From the NCBI GenBank assembly GCA_964406315.1, contig CAYORG010000009.1:18299-82298 (forward strand): a stretch of DNA of 64,000 nucleotides, in the 5' to 3' direction. Numbering within the stretch: the stretch's first letter is position 1; every line of letters starts with the position of its first letter. Made by a program: the position numbers and the translations under genes. Origin of the DNA: UBA10428 sp964406315 (GTDB taxonomy: Bacteria; Bacteroidota; Bacteroidia; Bacteroidales; UBA10428). This document shows, in pieces, positions 25,555 through 35,288 of the stretch. The notes under the pieces were generated by a model. That model was not told the origin of the DNA. It did not search any database and was given only the letters and a program-made list of their open reading frames with translations.

Positions 25555-27204
25555 ATGAAACTCATGAAAACATCACATAAATTATCTAATACGCGGAAGC
25601 TATTGATCCTAAGTATTATTGCTCTGTTCATTCTTATATTTATACCAGATTGTATGAAAAATGATCAACCTTCGGTAATACCGTTACCAGCAAAAATCGA
25701 ATATGCTGCAGGCAGGTTTCAAAATGAACCTGATCTTCGCATTTGTTATACTGCTGCAGAACTTGAAAAACTGGCAATGCTGATCCAGGAAATACTGAAA
25801 GAACACGGAGTTGCCAGTACTGTTATTCATTACAATGAATCATTCACTTCAGATAAGAAGGATATTATACTTCGCCTGCAATACGAAGCTGAAATTCATC
25901 CTGAAGGATATGAATTGCAAATCACCCGGGATGGGATTGATCTGAAAGCATCTTCTCCTGCTGGCATATTTTACGGAATACAAACTGTAAAACAACTCGT
26001 TATTCAATCGCCATTAAATACAATTGCCATACCCGCGCAAACCATAACAGATTTTCCGCGGTTTGCCTGGCGGGGGATGCATCTTGATGTTTCCAGGCAT
26101 TTTATGCCCAAAGAATTCATTAAACAATACATCGATTACCTTGCTTTTCTGAAAATGAATGTATTTCACTGGCACCTGGTAGACGACCAGGGCTGGAGAA
26201 TAGAAATAAAGCAATATCCTTTGCTTACAGAAAAAGGAGCCTTCAGAAAAGAAACACTTGTTGGTCATTATTCTGATAAGCCACAAAAATATGACGGCAC
26301 CAGGTACGGAGGATTTTATACCCAGGAGGATATACGTGAAATTGTTTTCTATGCAAAGGAACGTTTTATCACCATAGTTCCTGAAATTGAAATTCCCGGG
26401 CATTCGCAGGCTGCCATAGCTGCTTATCCGGAACTTGGATGTACCAATGATCCGGTTGAAGTAAGGACAATTTGGGGTATATCGCCTTACATATACAATG
26501 CAGAAGAAAGCACATTCATATTTTTACAGAATGTACTGGATGAAGTCATTGATCTGTTTCCTTCAAAATACATACATATAGGAGGTGATGAAGCTCTGAA
26601 AGATCAATGGGAATCTTCCGAAAGCGTTCAGAATAAAATGAAAGCCCTTGGAATACCAGATGAACAGAAACTTCAGAGCTATTTCATAGGCAGAATTGAA
26701 GAACACCTGTTGAAGAAAGGCAGGAATATCATCGGGTGGGATGAAATTCTTGAAGGTGGCCTCGCTCCTACTGCCGCAGTAATGTCGTGGCGGGGAACCG
26801 AAGGAGGAATTGAAGCAGCAAAACATGGACATTATGTTGTGATGACTCCTACTGATCACTGTTATTTTGATTATTACCAGAGCAAAGATTCCGGCGAACC
26901 TCTGGCCATTGGAGGATATCTTCCTGTTAAAAAAGTCTATTCATACGAGCCCGTTCCAAAAAAGCTTTCAAAAGATGAAGCTCAATATATCCTTGGAGTT
27001 CAGGGGAATGTTTGGACCGAATATATGAAGACACCTGAAAAAGTAGAATACATGATCTTTCCACGAATTTTTGCCATGTCAGAAATTCAATGGACATTAC
27101 CGGAAAACAAAAACTACAAAGACTTTGTTAAGCGTGTCAGATCATTCGAATCCTATTTGCAGTCGAAGGAAATCAACTATGCAACACATATTTTCAGAGA
27201 ATAA
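25555..27204 (+). CDS. Beta-N-acetylhexosaminidase (GH20)
   Basis: An exo-acting hexosaminidase removing terminal GlcNAc/GalNAc from glycans, 549 aa. Hydrophobic N-terminus (16-32) with Cys33 (FIPDC) suggests a lipoprotein. GH20b domain at about 40-165, then the TIM barrel with GMHLDVSRHFMP, FHWHLVDDQGWR and the catalytic pair Asp345-Glu346 in HIGGDEALKDQW (substrate-assisted mechanism). A Trp-rich C-terminal part (VMSWRGTEGG, GVQGNVWTEY) follows. It converges on the nitroreductase gene with 6 bp between stops. Confidence 0.94.
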   Translation: MKLMKTSHKLSNTRKLLILSIIALFILIFIPDCMKNDQPSVIPLPAKIEYAAGRFQNEPDLRICYTAAELEKLAMLIQEILKEHGVASTVIHYNESFTSDKKDIILRLQYEAEIHPEGYELQITRDGIDLKASSPAGIFYGIQTVKQLVIQSPLNTIAIPAQTITDFPRFAWRGMHLDVSRHFMPKEFIKQYIDYLAFLKMNVFHWHLVDDQGWRIEIKQYPLLTEKGAFRKETLVGHYSDKPQKYDGTRYGGFYTQEDIREIVFYAKERFITIVPEIEIPGHSQAAIAAYPELGCTNDPVEVRTIWGISPYIYNAEESTFIFLQNVLDEVIDLFPSKYIHIGGDEALKDQWESSESVQNKMKALGIPDEQKLQSYFIGRIEEHLLKKGRNIIGWDEILEGGLAPTAAVMSWRGTEGGIEAAKHGHYVVMTPTDHCYFDYYQSKDSGEPLAIGGYLPVKKVYSYEPVPKKLSKDEAQYILGVQGNVWTEYMKTPEKVEYMIFPRIFAMSEIQWTLPENKNYKDFVKRVRSFESYLQSKEINYATHIFRE

Positions 27205-27210
27205 TCCTGT

Positions 27211-27789
27211 TTATTCGCCCGAAAATTTAGTGGAATAACCAAAACGCCCGTGAAAGAGCATCGCATGTATTGGATTCCTTACCCTTTCACTGTTTTCTCT
27301 CTTTATTAATTCAGACGAAAAATTCTTTGAGTCTGATTTGTAACCTACTGCGGCAAAAACAACAGGGTCATAACCTTCCGGAATACCTGCAACCTCCCTG
27401 ATTTTTCGTCTGTCAAATCCCCCCATGGGATGAACAAAAAGACCTTCACTCGTTGCCTGTAATACAAGATTGGAATAAGCCATCCCGGTATCGTGCCAGG
27501 CATAAATATTCGAACTGTCTTTATGATCAGAAATAACCTGAGCCACAGTAAGCAGTAACATTGGGGCATTCTTAGCCCACAGTTGATTTCCCTCAACAAG
27601 GCAGGATAACATTTTGTCATAAAATGAATCCCCCTTCAGGGAGTAAATAAATCTCCAGGGTTGAACATTCCTACTCGAAGGAGCCCACCTTGCAGCATCA
27701 AAAAGCCGTCTGATGGTTTCTCCGGGTATAGGATCGGAAGAGAATAATACAATGCTTTTTCGTTTTATTATCAGATCATTTATCATCAT
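27211..27789 (-). CDS. Nitroreductase family protein
   Basis: An FMN-dependent NAD(P)H oxidoreductase, 192 aa, the usual length. The N-terminal RRLFDAARWAPSSRNVQPWRF motif binds FMN phosphate; the central WHDTGMAYSNLVLQATSEGL and HPMGGFDRRKIREV motifs are typical. Substrate unknown. Cytoplasmic, single gene. Confidence 0.88.
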   Translation of the reverse strand: MMINDLIIKRKSIVLFSSDPIPGETIRRLFDAARWAPSSRNVQPWRFIYSLKGDSFYDKMLSCLVEGNQLWAKNAPMLLLTVAQVISDHKDSSNIYAWHDTGMAYSNLVLQATSEGLFVHPMGGFDRRKIREVAGIPEGYDPVVFAAVGYKSDSKNFSSELIKRENSERVRNPIHAMLFHGRFGYSTKFSGE

Positions 27790-27917
27790 GGGTTTGAGTA
27801 TAAGTTTGCTTAGTTAAATTTTGTTAAAGAACTCTAAATGAGTGGATTTGAGTTTATTTATGTATTAATTTTACACTGTGAAACCTTGTTGATCTCATAA
27901 ATATAAACCATTTTGTC

Positions 27918-28589
27918 ATGAGAACACCGGCATTTTTATGGATTGCTTTGTGCATATGTTTTTCTGCACTCCAGCCAGACCTTCCGGCGCAAACACCGGA
28001 TGCAAAACAAAATTACAAAGTATATCGCGAATACGATGAAAATGGGAACCTTATGCAGTATGATTCTACCTCTGTATACGTCTGGAGCTCAGACAGCAAT
28101 GATTTTTTTACAGATTCATTAGCCTGGTCATGGAATGAAGACTCTTTTCTCACTGATTCGAACGATTTTATGAAAAATGATCCTTTCTTTTTCGGGTTTC
28201 ATTTTCCTGGAGATGAGTTCTTTCTGTTTCCCGACTTGCACTTTGGTCATGACTTTGAAGAATTTGACAGGATCATGAGAGAATTCCATGAAAACTTTGA
28301 TTTGTTCTATTCCGATTCAGCATTTCATTATGGCTTTCCGGGATCTCCTGGATTTGAATATCACAGGAAAACCTTACCAGAGACTGAACATCAGGAATTG
28401 TACATAGAAAAAATGGAAAAACGCATGGAAGAAATGAGACGGCAACAGGAAAAGATGTTCAGGGAATTCTTTGATCATGAGTATTTCATGCCTCCTTCGT
28501 CCCCCTTTATGCCCGATTCAATACAGGGACCCGGCACATCACCGGAAAAAGAACCACAGAAATACGATCCATCATTGATACCTATTTAA
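27918..28589 (+). CDS. Secreted acidic, aromatic-rich hypothetical protein
   Basis: 223 aa with signal peptide (MRTPAFLWIALCICFSALQP to about 25). The mature part is extremely rich in Asp, Glu and Phe (DSNDFFTDSLAW, DPFFFGFHFPGDEFFLFPDL, DFEEFDRIMREFHENFDLF). It then has a charged helix (EKMEKRMEEMRRQQEKMFRE, about 165-190) and a Pro-rich tail. No family recognised; the composition suggests metal binding or a surface or filament role, which is speculation. 45 bp before the BASS transporter, same strand. Confidence 0.7.
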   Translation: MRTPAFLWIALCICFSALQPDLPAQTPDAKQNYKVYREYDENGNLMQYDSTSVYVWSSDSNDFFTDSLAWSWNEDSFLTDSNDFMKNDPFFFGFHFPGDEFFLFPDLHFGHDFEEFDRIMREFHENFDLFYSDSAFHYGFPGSPGFEYHRKTLPETEHQELYIEKMEKRMEEMRRQQEKMFREFFDHEYFMPPSSPFMPDSIQGPGTSPEKEPQKYDPSLIPI

Positions 28590-28634
28590 TTTTTTCAATG
28601 TATCTTCGATTTTTTCCAGAAGATAATATGATCG

Positions 28635-29606
28635 ATGAACAGGATCCTTTCGGGCTTCAATAAAGGCATTGCATTTTGGGTTGCAGGATTTGGAATCCTT
28701 GCCTTCTTTATACCTTCCTTATTCACCTTTCTAAAACCTGCCATTAACCTGTTCTTCGGACTGGCCATGTTTGGTATCGGACTGGTAATTACCGGAGATA
28801 ACTATCGAAATATTCTCCGCACACCGGGAAAAATTTTCTATGGTACTGCCTGTCAGTTCATCATTATGCCACTTCTGGCCCTGGTAACAAGCATCTTATT
28901 CAGACTTTCACCTGAATGGACTGTGGGATTGATCTTAACAGGTGCCGCCCCGGGAGCCATGACCAGCAATGTGATTTCTTACCTGTCAAAGGGCGATGTA
29001 GCCTACTCGGTTTCCCTGACTGCCTTATCCACCCTGCTTTGTCCGGTATTAACGCCACTGATCATTTTGCTTCTGGCAGGAACCAGGATACCAATCAGTT
29101 TCTTCCCGATGTTCAAAACCATTATCCTGGTCGTTATACTTCCCCTTCTTGGCGGATTCCTTGTAAGGAAATTCTTTCCTAAATTTGTTCATGCCATCGG
29201 GGAATGGCCTTCCACCCTTTCGGTCCTTGCCATTGTGGTAATCACCTCGTATGTTGTTGCAATCAATAAGGCCAGCCTGGGTTATGCTTCCTTCATTGTA
29301 ATTTTTGCTGTAGTATTTCACAACGCCATGGGAATGATCCTGGGATATCTTGCTGGCTATCCCGTAAAGTTTTCTTTCACCAGGAGAAAAACCCTTTCGA
29401 TAGAAATAGGCATGCAAAATGCGGGTCTGGGTGTTATCCTTGCTCTGAATCATTTCAACAAGGAAGTAGCCATACCATCGGCAATCTTTACCATCTGGTG
29501 CATTTTTACCGCCTCGCTGATGGTCTATTTCTGGTCTGTTATCGAGAAAAACCGCCCGACAGAGACAGGTAAAAAAGCCTCACCTGTTCCTACACCAGAC
29601 CGTTAA
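28635..29606 (+). CDS. Bile acid:sodium symporter (BASS) family transporter
   Basis: An inner-membrane transporter with about nine or ten helices, 323 aa. It has the family sequence FGLAMFGIGLVIT, the ILTGAAPGAMTSNVISYLSKGD crossover region (shortened: GAAPGAMTSNV), SVSLTALSTLLCPVLTPL, and the late IEIGMQNAGLGVIL motif. Na+-coupled uptake of organic anions (pantoate, pyruvate, bile acid or similar); substrate not predictable. Follows the acidic protein gene. Confidence 0.88.
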   Translation: MNRILSGFNKGIAFWVAGFGILAFFIPSLFTFLKPAINLFFGLAMFGIGLVITGDNYRNILRTPGKIFYGTACQFIIMPLLALVTSILFRLSPEWTVGLILTGAAPGAMTSNVISYLSKGDVAYSVSLTALSTLLCPVLTPLIILLLAGTRIPISFFPMFKTIILVVILPLLGGFLVRKFFPKFVHAIGEWPSTLSVLAIVVITSYVVAINKASLGYASFIVIFAVVFHNAMGMILGYLAGYPVKFSFTRRKTLSIEIGMQNAGLGVILALNHFNKEVAIPSAIFTIWCIFTASLMVYFWSVIEKNRPTETGKKASPVPTPDR

Positions 29607-29681
29607 TGGTAATGCAAAAAAAATCTCTGACAAAGCAACCAAAATACAGTAATATGAATCTAACAGATGAAAAGTTAAATC

Positions 29682-30206
29682 ATGAAAGCACATCTGACAA
29701 TACTCGTTATGATTAATTTACTGATCACATCTTGCGAAAAAGATAATGGTAATTTCAATTTTGATACAGGCGAAGGATTTGAAATTTATATGACTGTAAC
29801 TCCATTTAGTCATAATCTGGATATGGATTACGGTGTAGTGGATTTTGATACGATATTATTGTCGGATACACCTATCCTTCGATATAACGACCTGAGGAAA
29901 TATGATACTTTACATCACAAATTAACTCTTGGGATTTCTCATGATTCCTTAAAGATAGGAAATGCAAGCGTGTACGGACAAATGTTTGTCGTAACAATTG
30001 ATAAGGAACCAATATATTGTGGTTTTAAATGGCCTGTTATTTCTTCAATACCATGCAACTGGGTTTACATCGAAGAACCTTATTATGACCTGGATAGTCT
30101 GGATGATAAAGAGATCGTAATTGGATTTAATTCTCAACAATATGCTGACCCCCGACTTGACAACAGAATCGTAAACAAATTAATTGAAGACGGAAAAATT
30201 GAATAA
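29682..30206 (+). CDS. Hypothetical lipoprotein, 174 aa
   Basis: SPII signal with lipobox LITSC (Cys18) followed by EKDNGNFNFD, consistent with a lipoprotein. The mature part is Asp/Tyr-rich with beta-strand patterns (DYGVVDFDTILL, GNASVYGQMFVVTI). Unknown family. 75 bp after the BASS gene; probably an independent unit. Confidence 0.7.
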   Translation: MKAHLTILVMINLLITSCEKDNGNFNFDTGEGFEIYMTVTPFSHNLDMDYGVVDFDTILLSDTPILRYNDLRKYDTLHHKLTLGISHDSLKIGNASVYGQMFVVTIDKEPIYCGFKWPVISSIPCNWVYIEEPYYDLDSLDDKEIVIGFNSQQYADPRLDNRIVNKLIEDGKIE

Positions 30207-30498
30207 CGCTCATACAATGAGCGCACGGTAGTACAAACAGCAGCATCAGCATATGAATTGTCTTTTTTTGATTCGGTGTATTAAAATATTTTAAAGGTTC
30301 AAGTCCGGCAGAAAAAATGTTCTTTATTGATAAGCAGAGTATTTAACCTTATTCGTTAAGGCTCCACCAGCATTGATTGAACAACAGAAAATGGTGTTAT
30401 ACTGACCGAAATAGAGACAATACGGGATATTAGTGTTTTAAGGATTTGCGAATTTATTTTTTTAACATTATCTTACAAATAACTCAAAATCAGCAGGT

Positions 30499-33108
30499 AT
30501 GAAAAATAATGTATGCAGATGCTGGCTGTTTTTCCTAATCCCGCTATTAATATTTCAGCATGCCAGGGCAAGCAAACTGACAGAAGTGAAGGTTGTGGAC
30601 AAAGATTACCTGATGATTCGTTTTATGGATGGAGAAGTCACTTTTGTTGACGATGGATTGGGTGATTGTGCTTATTTAAATTGTTGCCACAATGAAAGCA
30701 ATGACAATATTGTAAGCTACGCTCCCTCGCTGAATACAAGTCAGGCCACAAATGCCGCCAACTGGACCATCACATCTGACAATGATGCAAATTACGGTAC
30801 AGCCGGTCTGCACCCTATAGCCTGTTACCGGAAATCAAAACTCAATGGCATGACCGAGGAAAGCTGGAACACTGAAACCAATGACTGGAATTACAATTAT
30901 ACCATGGAACATACTATTTACCTAGAGCTTCCGGCTTCTATAGCACCTGGGAATACATATACTCTTACAATCGATGCAAATACCAACACCGATGCAACAT
31001 CAACCACTTTTACCTACAACATTTTTGAGAGCTGTTCAGAAGCCATACATGTAAATCTTGTCGGCTATTCCACTGCCCCCGGCGTAAAAGCAGTCGATCT
31101 ATATATGTGGATGGGCAATGGCGATGCCAGGGATTATTCCGGATTTGAAGGGAAAAAAGTATTTTTGTACAATGTGCAAACACAACAATCGCAGGAAGTG
31201 GGTACTGTAACTATCTGGAATGGAAGTGCCACGGAAGCGCACTGGTACAATCTTATCCATTCCGATGTTTACAATGCTGACTTTACCGGGTTTGATCAGG
31301 AAGGCACTTACCGGCTGGCCATTGAAGATGTTGGATGCAGTCAGGATTTTAAAATAAGCAGTACACTTTATTACGAACCTTTCCAGGTATCTGTACTTGG
31401 CTTTTTCTATATGCGCATTGGTCAGGACAGTACAGGCGGTATTTCTCCTGTTCCCAGACGGCCGCTCTGGATTCCCAACGAATCACCTCCGGATACCAGG
31501 GTTTTTATTACTACCATGCATCCTTTTCATCCCGAGTGGGAAAGTTTTGGAGGAAATTGGGACAGATCAAGCGGATGGGCTGATTATATGAAAGAAGGGA
31601 ATCCTGAAAATCCTGATGCATGGGGAGGACACTCCGACGCGCTCGACTGGGATCGTCACCTGGGACATATATCCATCATCTATGACATGCTCCTTCCTTT
31701 TATTCTTACTAACGGAACTATAGATGATGATCATCTGGGGATTGCCGAAAGCGGGAATGGCATTCCCGATATACTGGATGAAGCGCGTAACGAAGTTGAC
31801 TTCTGGTTGCGGCTTCGGGATGGGAAAGGTTACAGTCACGGATTAAACAATCCCACTGATGAGCATATATTCTACCAGGCCGGAATCAATGGCATGGCTG
31901 CCTGGGCAAATGCTGCCAACAGTGCTATGTTGTCTAACTGTTTTCAGATTGCAGGCTTACATGAGCTGGCCGGTGAATACCGTGATTCTGCATTCGCCGC
32001 TTACAATTATGCAAGCGCATTGCCTGTGTCTGAACAATTGCTTGACACAGAACATGGAATAGGCGATATTAATATCCGTGGAAGAGAACTGAAGATGATG
32101 GCAGCTGCCTATCTGTATAATGTTACCGGCGATGTCTCTTACGAAGATTTAGTATACAGTGAAAGTATAGCCACATCTGATAATGCAGCCATCTTAAGCG
32201 GAGAAGTAAACCAGTTATGGTCCACTGCAGCTTACCTTTTCACAAAGCAAACCGTTCACTATCCCGAACTCTACAACCACATGAAAGCATCCATTATTCA
32301 CGATGCCAAACAGAGCGAGGCAAATTTCAGTTTGTCCAGACCATCAAGACGGTCAACCGATCACAATGCAGGATATTTTAAAACGGCTCAGAATGTTCAG
32401 CGAACCATTATCGCTCACGCTGTTGCCGATGACCCGTCTGATAAAGAATTGCTTCTGGATGCCCTTATTCTTGAAGCCGACTGGGGACTGGGACGCAATC
32501 CGATAAATATGATCCAGATGACAACAGCTTCCACCAGCCTCGGCTCAAAACGAAGTGTTGTAAATTTATATTCTTCAGGCTATGATGATGGTGTTCCTGG
32601 AATGCACCCCGGGCATACCCCCTACCTCAATACCGACGACTGGTATTGCGACATGGTCATGGGATGCCCAAGCTGGATGACTTCAAAATGCTATCCCGAC
32701 TACTCACAATGGCCAGATGCTGACGATTATTTCGATACACGATATGTGTGGGCACATTCGGAATTCACTCCCCAGCAGACCATGCGGGGAAAAACAGCCC
32801 TGTATGGCTATCTTTACGGAATTGGTGAGCCTTTTATTCCTTCCGGTAAAAAAAATACAAAAATCCAGGCAGCCAGTAAACTGGAAATATTTCCAAATCC
32901 GGCTGCGTCCGAATTGAATGTGAGGCTGCCAGGAGAAATATCTGAAGCCAGACTTTTTATCATAGACACAAACGGAAGACTTGTGGATACTAAAAAACTC
33001 ACAAGCAATGTCAGCAAAATAGATACATCCGTTCTCGTCCGGGGAATATACCTTGTTAAGGTAGTTTCGAAACAAGACTTTTGGGTGAATAAACTAATTG
33101 TTCAGTAA
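30499..33108 (+). CDS. Glycoside hydrolase family 9 protein with T9SS sorting domain
   Basis: 869 aa, secreted. Signal peptide (about 1-24), an N-terminal segment of about 150 aa, a cellulase Ig-like domain (about 175-290), the GH9 (alpha/alpha)6 barrel (about 295-785), and a C-terminal type A sorting domain (LEIFPNPAASELNV ... YLVKVV). GH9 landmarks are present but altered: GGHSDALDWDRH (Asp380/Asp383) in place of DAGDYxKY, and Glu755 in WAHSEFTPQQTMRG as general acid. Probably a beta-glucan or related glucanase on the cell surface. The next gene lies 410 bp away on the other strand. Confidence 0.85.
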   Translation: MKNNVCRCWLFFLIPLLIFQHARASKLTEVKVVDKDYLMIRFMDGEVTFVDDGLGDCAYLNCCHNESNDNIVSYAPSLNTSQATNAANWTITSDNDANYGTAGLHPIACYRKSKLNGMTEESWNTETNDWNYNYTMEHTIYLELPASIAPGNTYTLTIDANTNTDATSTTFTYNIFESCSEAIHVNLVGYSTAPGVKAVDLYMWMGNGDARDYSGFEGKKVFLYNVQTQQSQEVGTVTIWNGSATEAHWYNLIHSDVYNADFTGFDQEGTYRLAIEDVGCSQDFKISSTLYYEPFQVSVLGFFYMRIGQDSTGGISPVPRRPLWIPNESPPDTRVFITTMHPFHPEWESFGGNWDRSSGWADYMKEGNPENPDAWGGHSDALDWDRHLGHISIIYDMLLPFILTNGTIDDDHLGIAESGNGIPDILDEARNEVDFWLRLRDGKGYSHGLNNPTDEHIFYQAGINGMAAWANAANSAMLSNCFQIAGLHELAGEYRDSAFAAYNYASALPVSEQLLDTEHGIGDINIRGRELKMMAAAYLYNVTGDVSYEDLVYSESIATSDNAAILSGEVNQLWSTAAYLFTKQTVHYPELYNHMKASIIHDAKQSEANFSLSRPSRRSTDHNAGYFKTAQNVQRTIIAHAVADDPSDKELLLDALILEADWGLGRNPINMIQMTTASTSLGSKRSVVNLYSSGYDDGVPGMHPGHTPYLNTDDWYCDMVMGCPSWMTSKCYPDYSQWPDADDYFDTRYVWAHSEFTPQQTMRGKTALYGYLYGIGEPFIPSGKKNTKIQAASKLEIFPNPAASELNVRLPGEISEARLFIIDTNGRLVDTKKLTSNVSKIDTSVLVRGIYLVKVVSKQDFWVNKLIVQ

Positions 33109-33518
33109 ATGTGTCAGTTTCTTCTCTGTTGTATAGATTGTCATATTTTATATAAGACAGGTTTACTATGAATCGTCACAAAAACAATCCTGATTTTCTC
33201 TTAATTTATGATTTATATGATTCACCTTTTTGTTAACAATTACAAAACAGAATGATATATTGTATGAAATACCTGCCTGATCATATAACTACTTAAAAAT
33301 TTATACTATGAAATACATCTGGATTTAGCAATCATCAGAAAATCGCCTGATAATAAAATGTGGATTGGGACAAACGATGGTATTTTTATCAATGACTAAT
33401 AACAAATATTTTCAATCCATTCTTGCTATAAAAGAAACTTAATCAGTATTTGGGAACAACTCCTTTCTCACGAACCTGAACACAAAGCATATTCATGTTT
33501 TCTTGATATGCTTTTATT
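33109..33518. other. Intergenic spacer with a possible Reg_prop remnant
   Basis: 410 bp between GH9 (+) and GH51 (-). A frame at 33307-33399 without a start reads SPDNKMWIGTNDGIFIND then stop, resembling a single Reg_prop propeller repeat, possibly a degraded sensor gene. A stem-loop AAAGCATAT...ATATGCTTT lies at 33484-33514. Otherwise nothing seen. Confidence 0.45.
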
Positions 33519-33520
33519 TT
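33484..33520 (+). terminator. Stem-loop with T-rich tail next to the GH51 stop
   Basis: AAAGCATAT (33484-33492) pairs with ATATGCTTT (33506-33514) and is followed by TATTTT on the plus strand. It could end plus-strand transcripts from the GH9 side and also lies right after the minus-strand arabinofuranosidase gene. Confidence 0.45.
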
Positions 33521-35036
33521 ATGGATTGCTGCCGACCCCGACCATAATTTGTGTAAAGGAATGAGGCGGAAATGAATAGGTGATTTTTGAGCTGCCTGCG
33601 GATATTTCTTTGGGTACCGGTATATATCCTTCTCTTTTTTCGTATGTATACGTTTCCTTCAGATCCTTACTATAAATTTCTTTTGCCGTTGCTTTTCCGG
33701 AAAAATTGTCTGAAATACTAATGATCTCAGTTTCAATTGCTTCATCCTTATGGCGGTTCACAACGTTGATTATCACTGTCTTTGATTCTTCCGAATACAC
33801 CGAGGACACATCAAGGTAAGGTATTCCCTGGTAATAAGGACTTGTATTAAACGTATCACATTCAACAAATACATCGAGTGATTTTCCATGGCATGTTGTT
33901 GAAAATAGTTTAAATGTATAAAACAACGGGGTTTTGAAGGTCCTGTTTTCCCGGTCACGGTCAAGCAGTGAGGTTAGCAGCGTATAATTTGCCATCTTAA
34001 CAATATCGGCATGCCGGATAAATGAATTAAAATACTGTGCGATTACCAGGTTCGACAACAATCCCCTTCCATGGGGAGCCCACTCATCAAACGAAATATA
34101 GATGGGTTTTTCGATTTTGTAAATGTCGCGAACTGTTTTTATCTGAGCAGCCGGTATAGAAATCTTTTCTTCAAGGTCCATTGCATATTGCCCCATATAA
34201 ACATAATAATCGTTGGAATATTCCCAGTATCGGTGCAAAGAAATATAATCCGCAATATCCCTGAATTCCTGAATTATTTTCCAGTTCCATTCCACCCATT
34301 TCATATCCGGGCCATAGTTGGATGAACCATTGGCAATAAATGATATTCCGGGATCGGTTCTCCGCATCACCTTGGCAGCTTCTTTGGCAATTTTACAGTA
34401 ATCTTCAGCATTTTTATACCCCAGTATCCAGGGTTCACCGTCCACTTCATTGCCCAGGCACCAGTATTTTATTCCAAACGGTTCTTTGTTGCCATATTTA
34501 GCCCTTAAATCGGCATAATAGGTCCCCTGTTCCGAATTACAGTATTCCACCCAATACCGGGCATCGTCAAGAGTGCCCGTACCAAGGTTTATACATACCA
34601 CATTTTCGGAACCTATTGCTTTGTTCAGCTGAACCCACTCATCAGTGCCTACCTGATTGTTGTCGATAGTCCCCCAGGCCAGTTCCTTTCTTAAGGGGCG
34701 CCGGTCTTTCGGACCAATGCCATCTTTCCAGTTATATCCCGACACATAATTGCCACCGGGCCAACGCATATTGGTGATTTGAAGTTCTTTTGCTGCCTCA
34801 ATATAATCGGTAAGAAAACCATCTTTGTTGGCATGAGGTGAATCAGGATTATAAACTGTCCCATAGAGTGTGCTAATACTTATTTCTCCCATATTAAAAA
34901 CAATTGGCTCCATAAATACCCCATAAATTTTTGGATCAATCTCGCCAATAGCCCGGTCGATATCGATTTTAATTGTTGCTTGTTGTGCTGAACCCAACAA
35001 TGGAATCATGATGAAAAGAAATGTTAGTTTTTTCAT
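33519..35036 (-). CDS. Alpha-L-arabinofuranosidase (GH51)
   Basis: A secreted GH51 retaining arabinofuranosidase, 505 aa from MKKLTFLFIMIPLLGSAQQ (35036), which gives a clean signal peptide; the upstream ATG at 35066 would bury it. The (beta/alpha)8 barrel has acid/base Glu197 in WCLGNEVDGEPW and nucleophile Glu318 in ISFDEWAPHGRG. The C-terminal beta-sandwich ends in SFPPHSFTQIMVG. It releases arabinose side chains from arabinan or arabinoxylan. Next to GH9, which suggests plant-polysaccharide use. Confidence 0.93.
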   Translation of the reverse strand: MKKLTFLFIMIPLLGSAQQATIKIDIDRAIGEIDPKIYGVFMEPIVFNMGEISISTLYGTVYNPDSPHANKDGFLTDYIEAAKELQITNMRWPGGNYVSGYNWKDGIGPKDRRPLRKELAWGTIDNNQVGTDEWVQLNKAIGSENVVCINLGTGTLDDARYWVEYCNSEQGTYYADLRAKYGNKEPFGIKYWCLGNEVDGEPWILGYKNAEDYCKIAKEAAKVMRRTDPGISFIANGSSNYGPDMKWVEWNWKIIQEFRDIADYISLHRYWEYSNDYYVYMGQYAMDLEEKISIPAAQIKTVRDIYKIEKPIYISFDEWAPHGRGLLSNLVIAQYFNSFIRHADIVKMANYTLLTSLLDRDRENRTFKTPLFYTFKLFSTTCHGKSLDVFVECDTFNTSPYYQGIPYLDVSSVYSEESKTVIINVVNRHKDEAIETEIISISDNFSGKATAKEIYSKDLKETYTYEKREGYIPVPKEISAGSSKITYSFPPHSFTQIMVGVGSNP

Positions 35037-35288
35037 AGCCGGATTATTTGTTGAATATCGGTTCAATTTAGCTTAAAATACCAAATCATTACATTATTCT
35101 TAAAACAATTCTATCATGCATAATCGCATGAAAAGGATCATTTATATACAGTATTGCAAATGACCAGGTAAGCGATTTGGATAAGTTTTGTACATTTATG
35201 CCGGTAAACAGGAATGTGTACCGGAGAGCCTTTATCAGTTATACTGTTTGCCATTGCATAGTATACAAATACGTACCACAAACAACCT

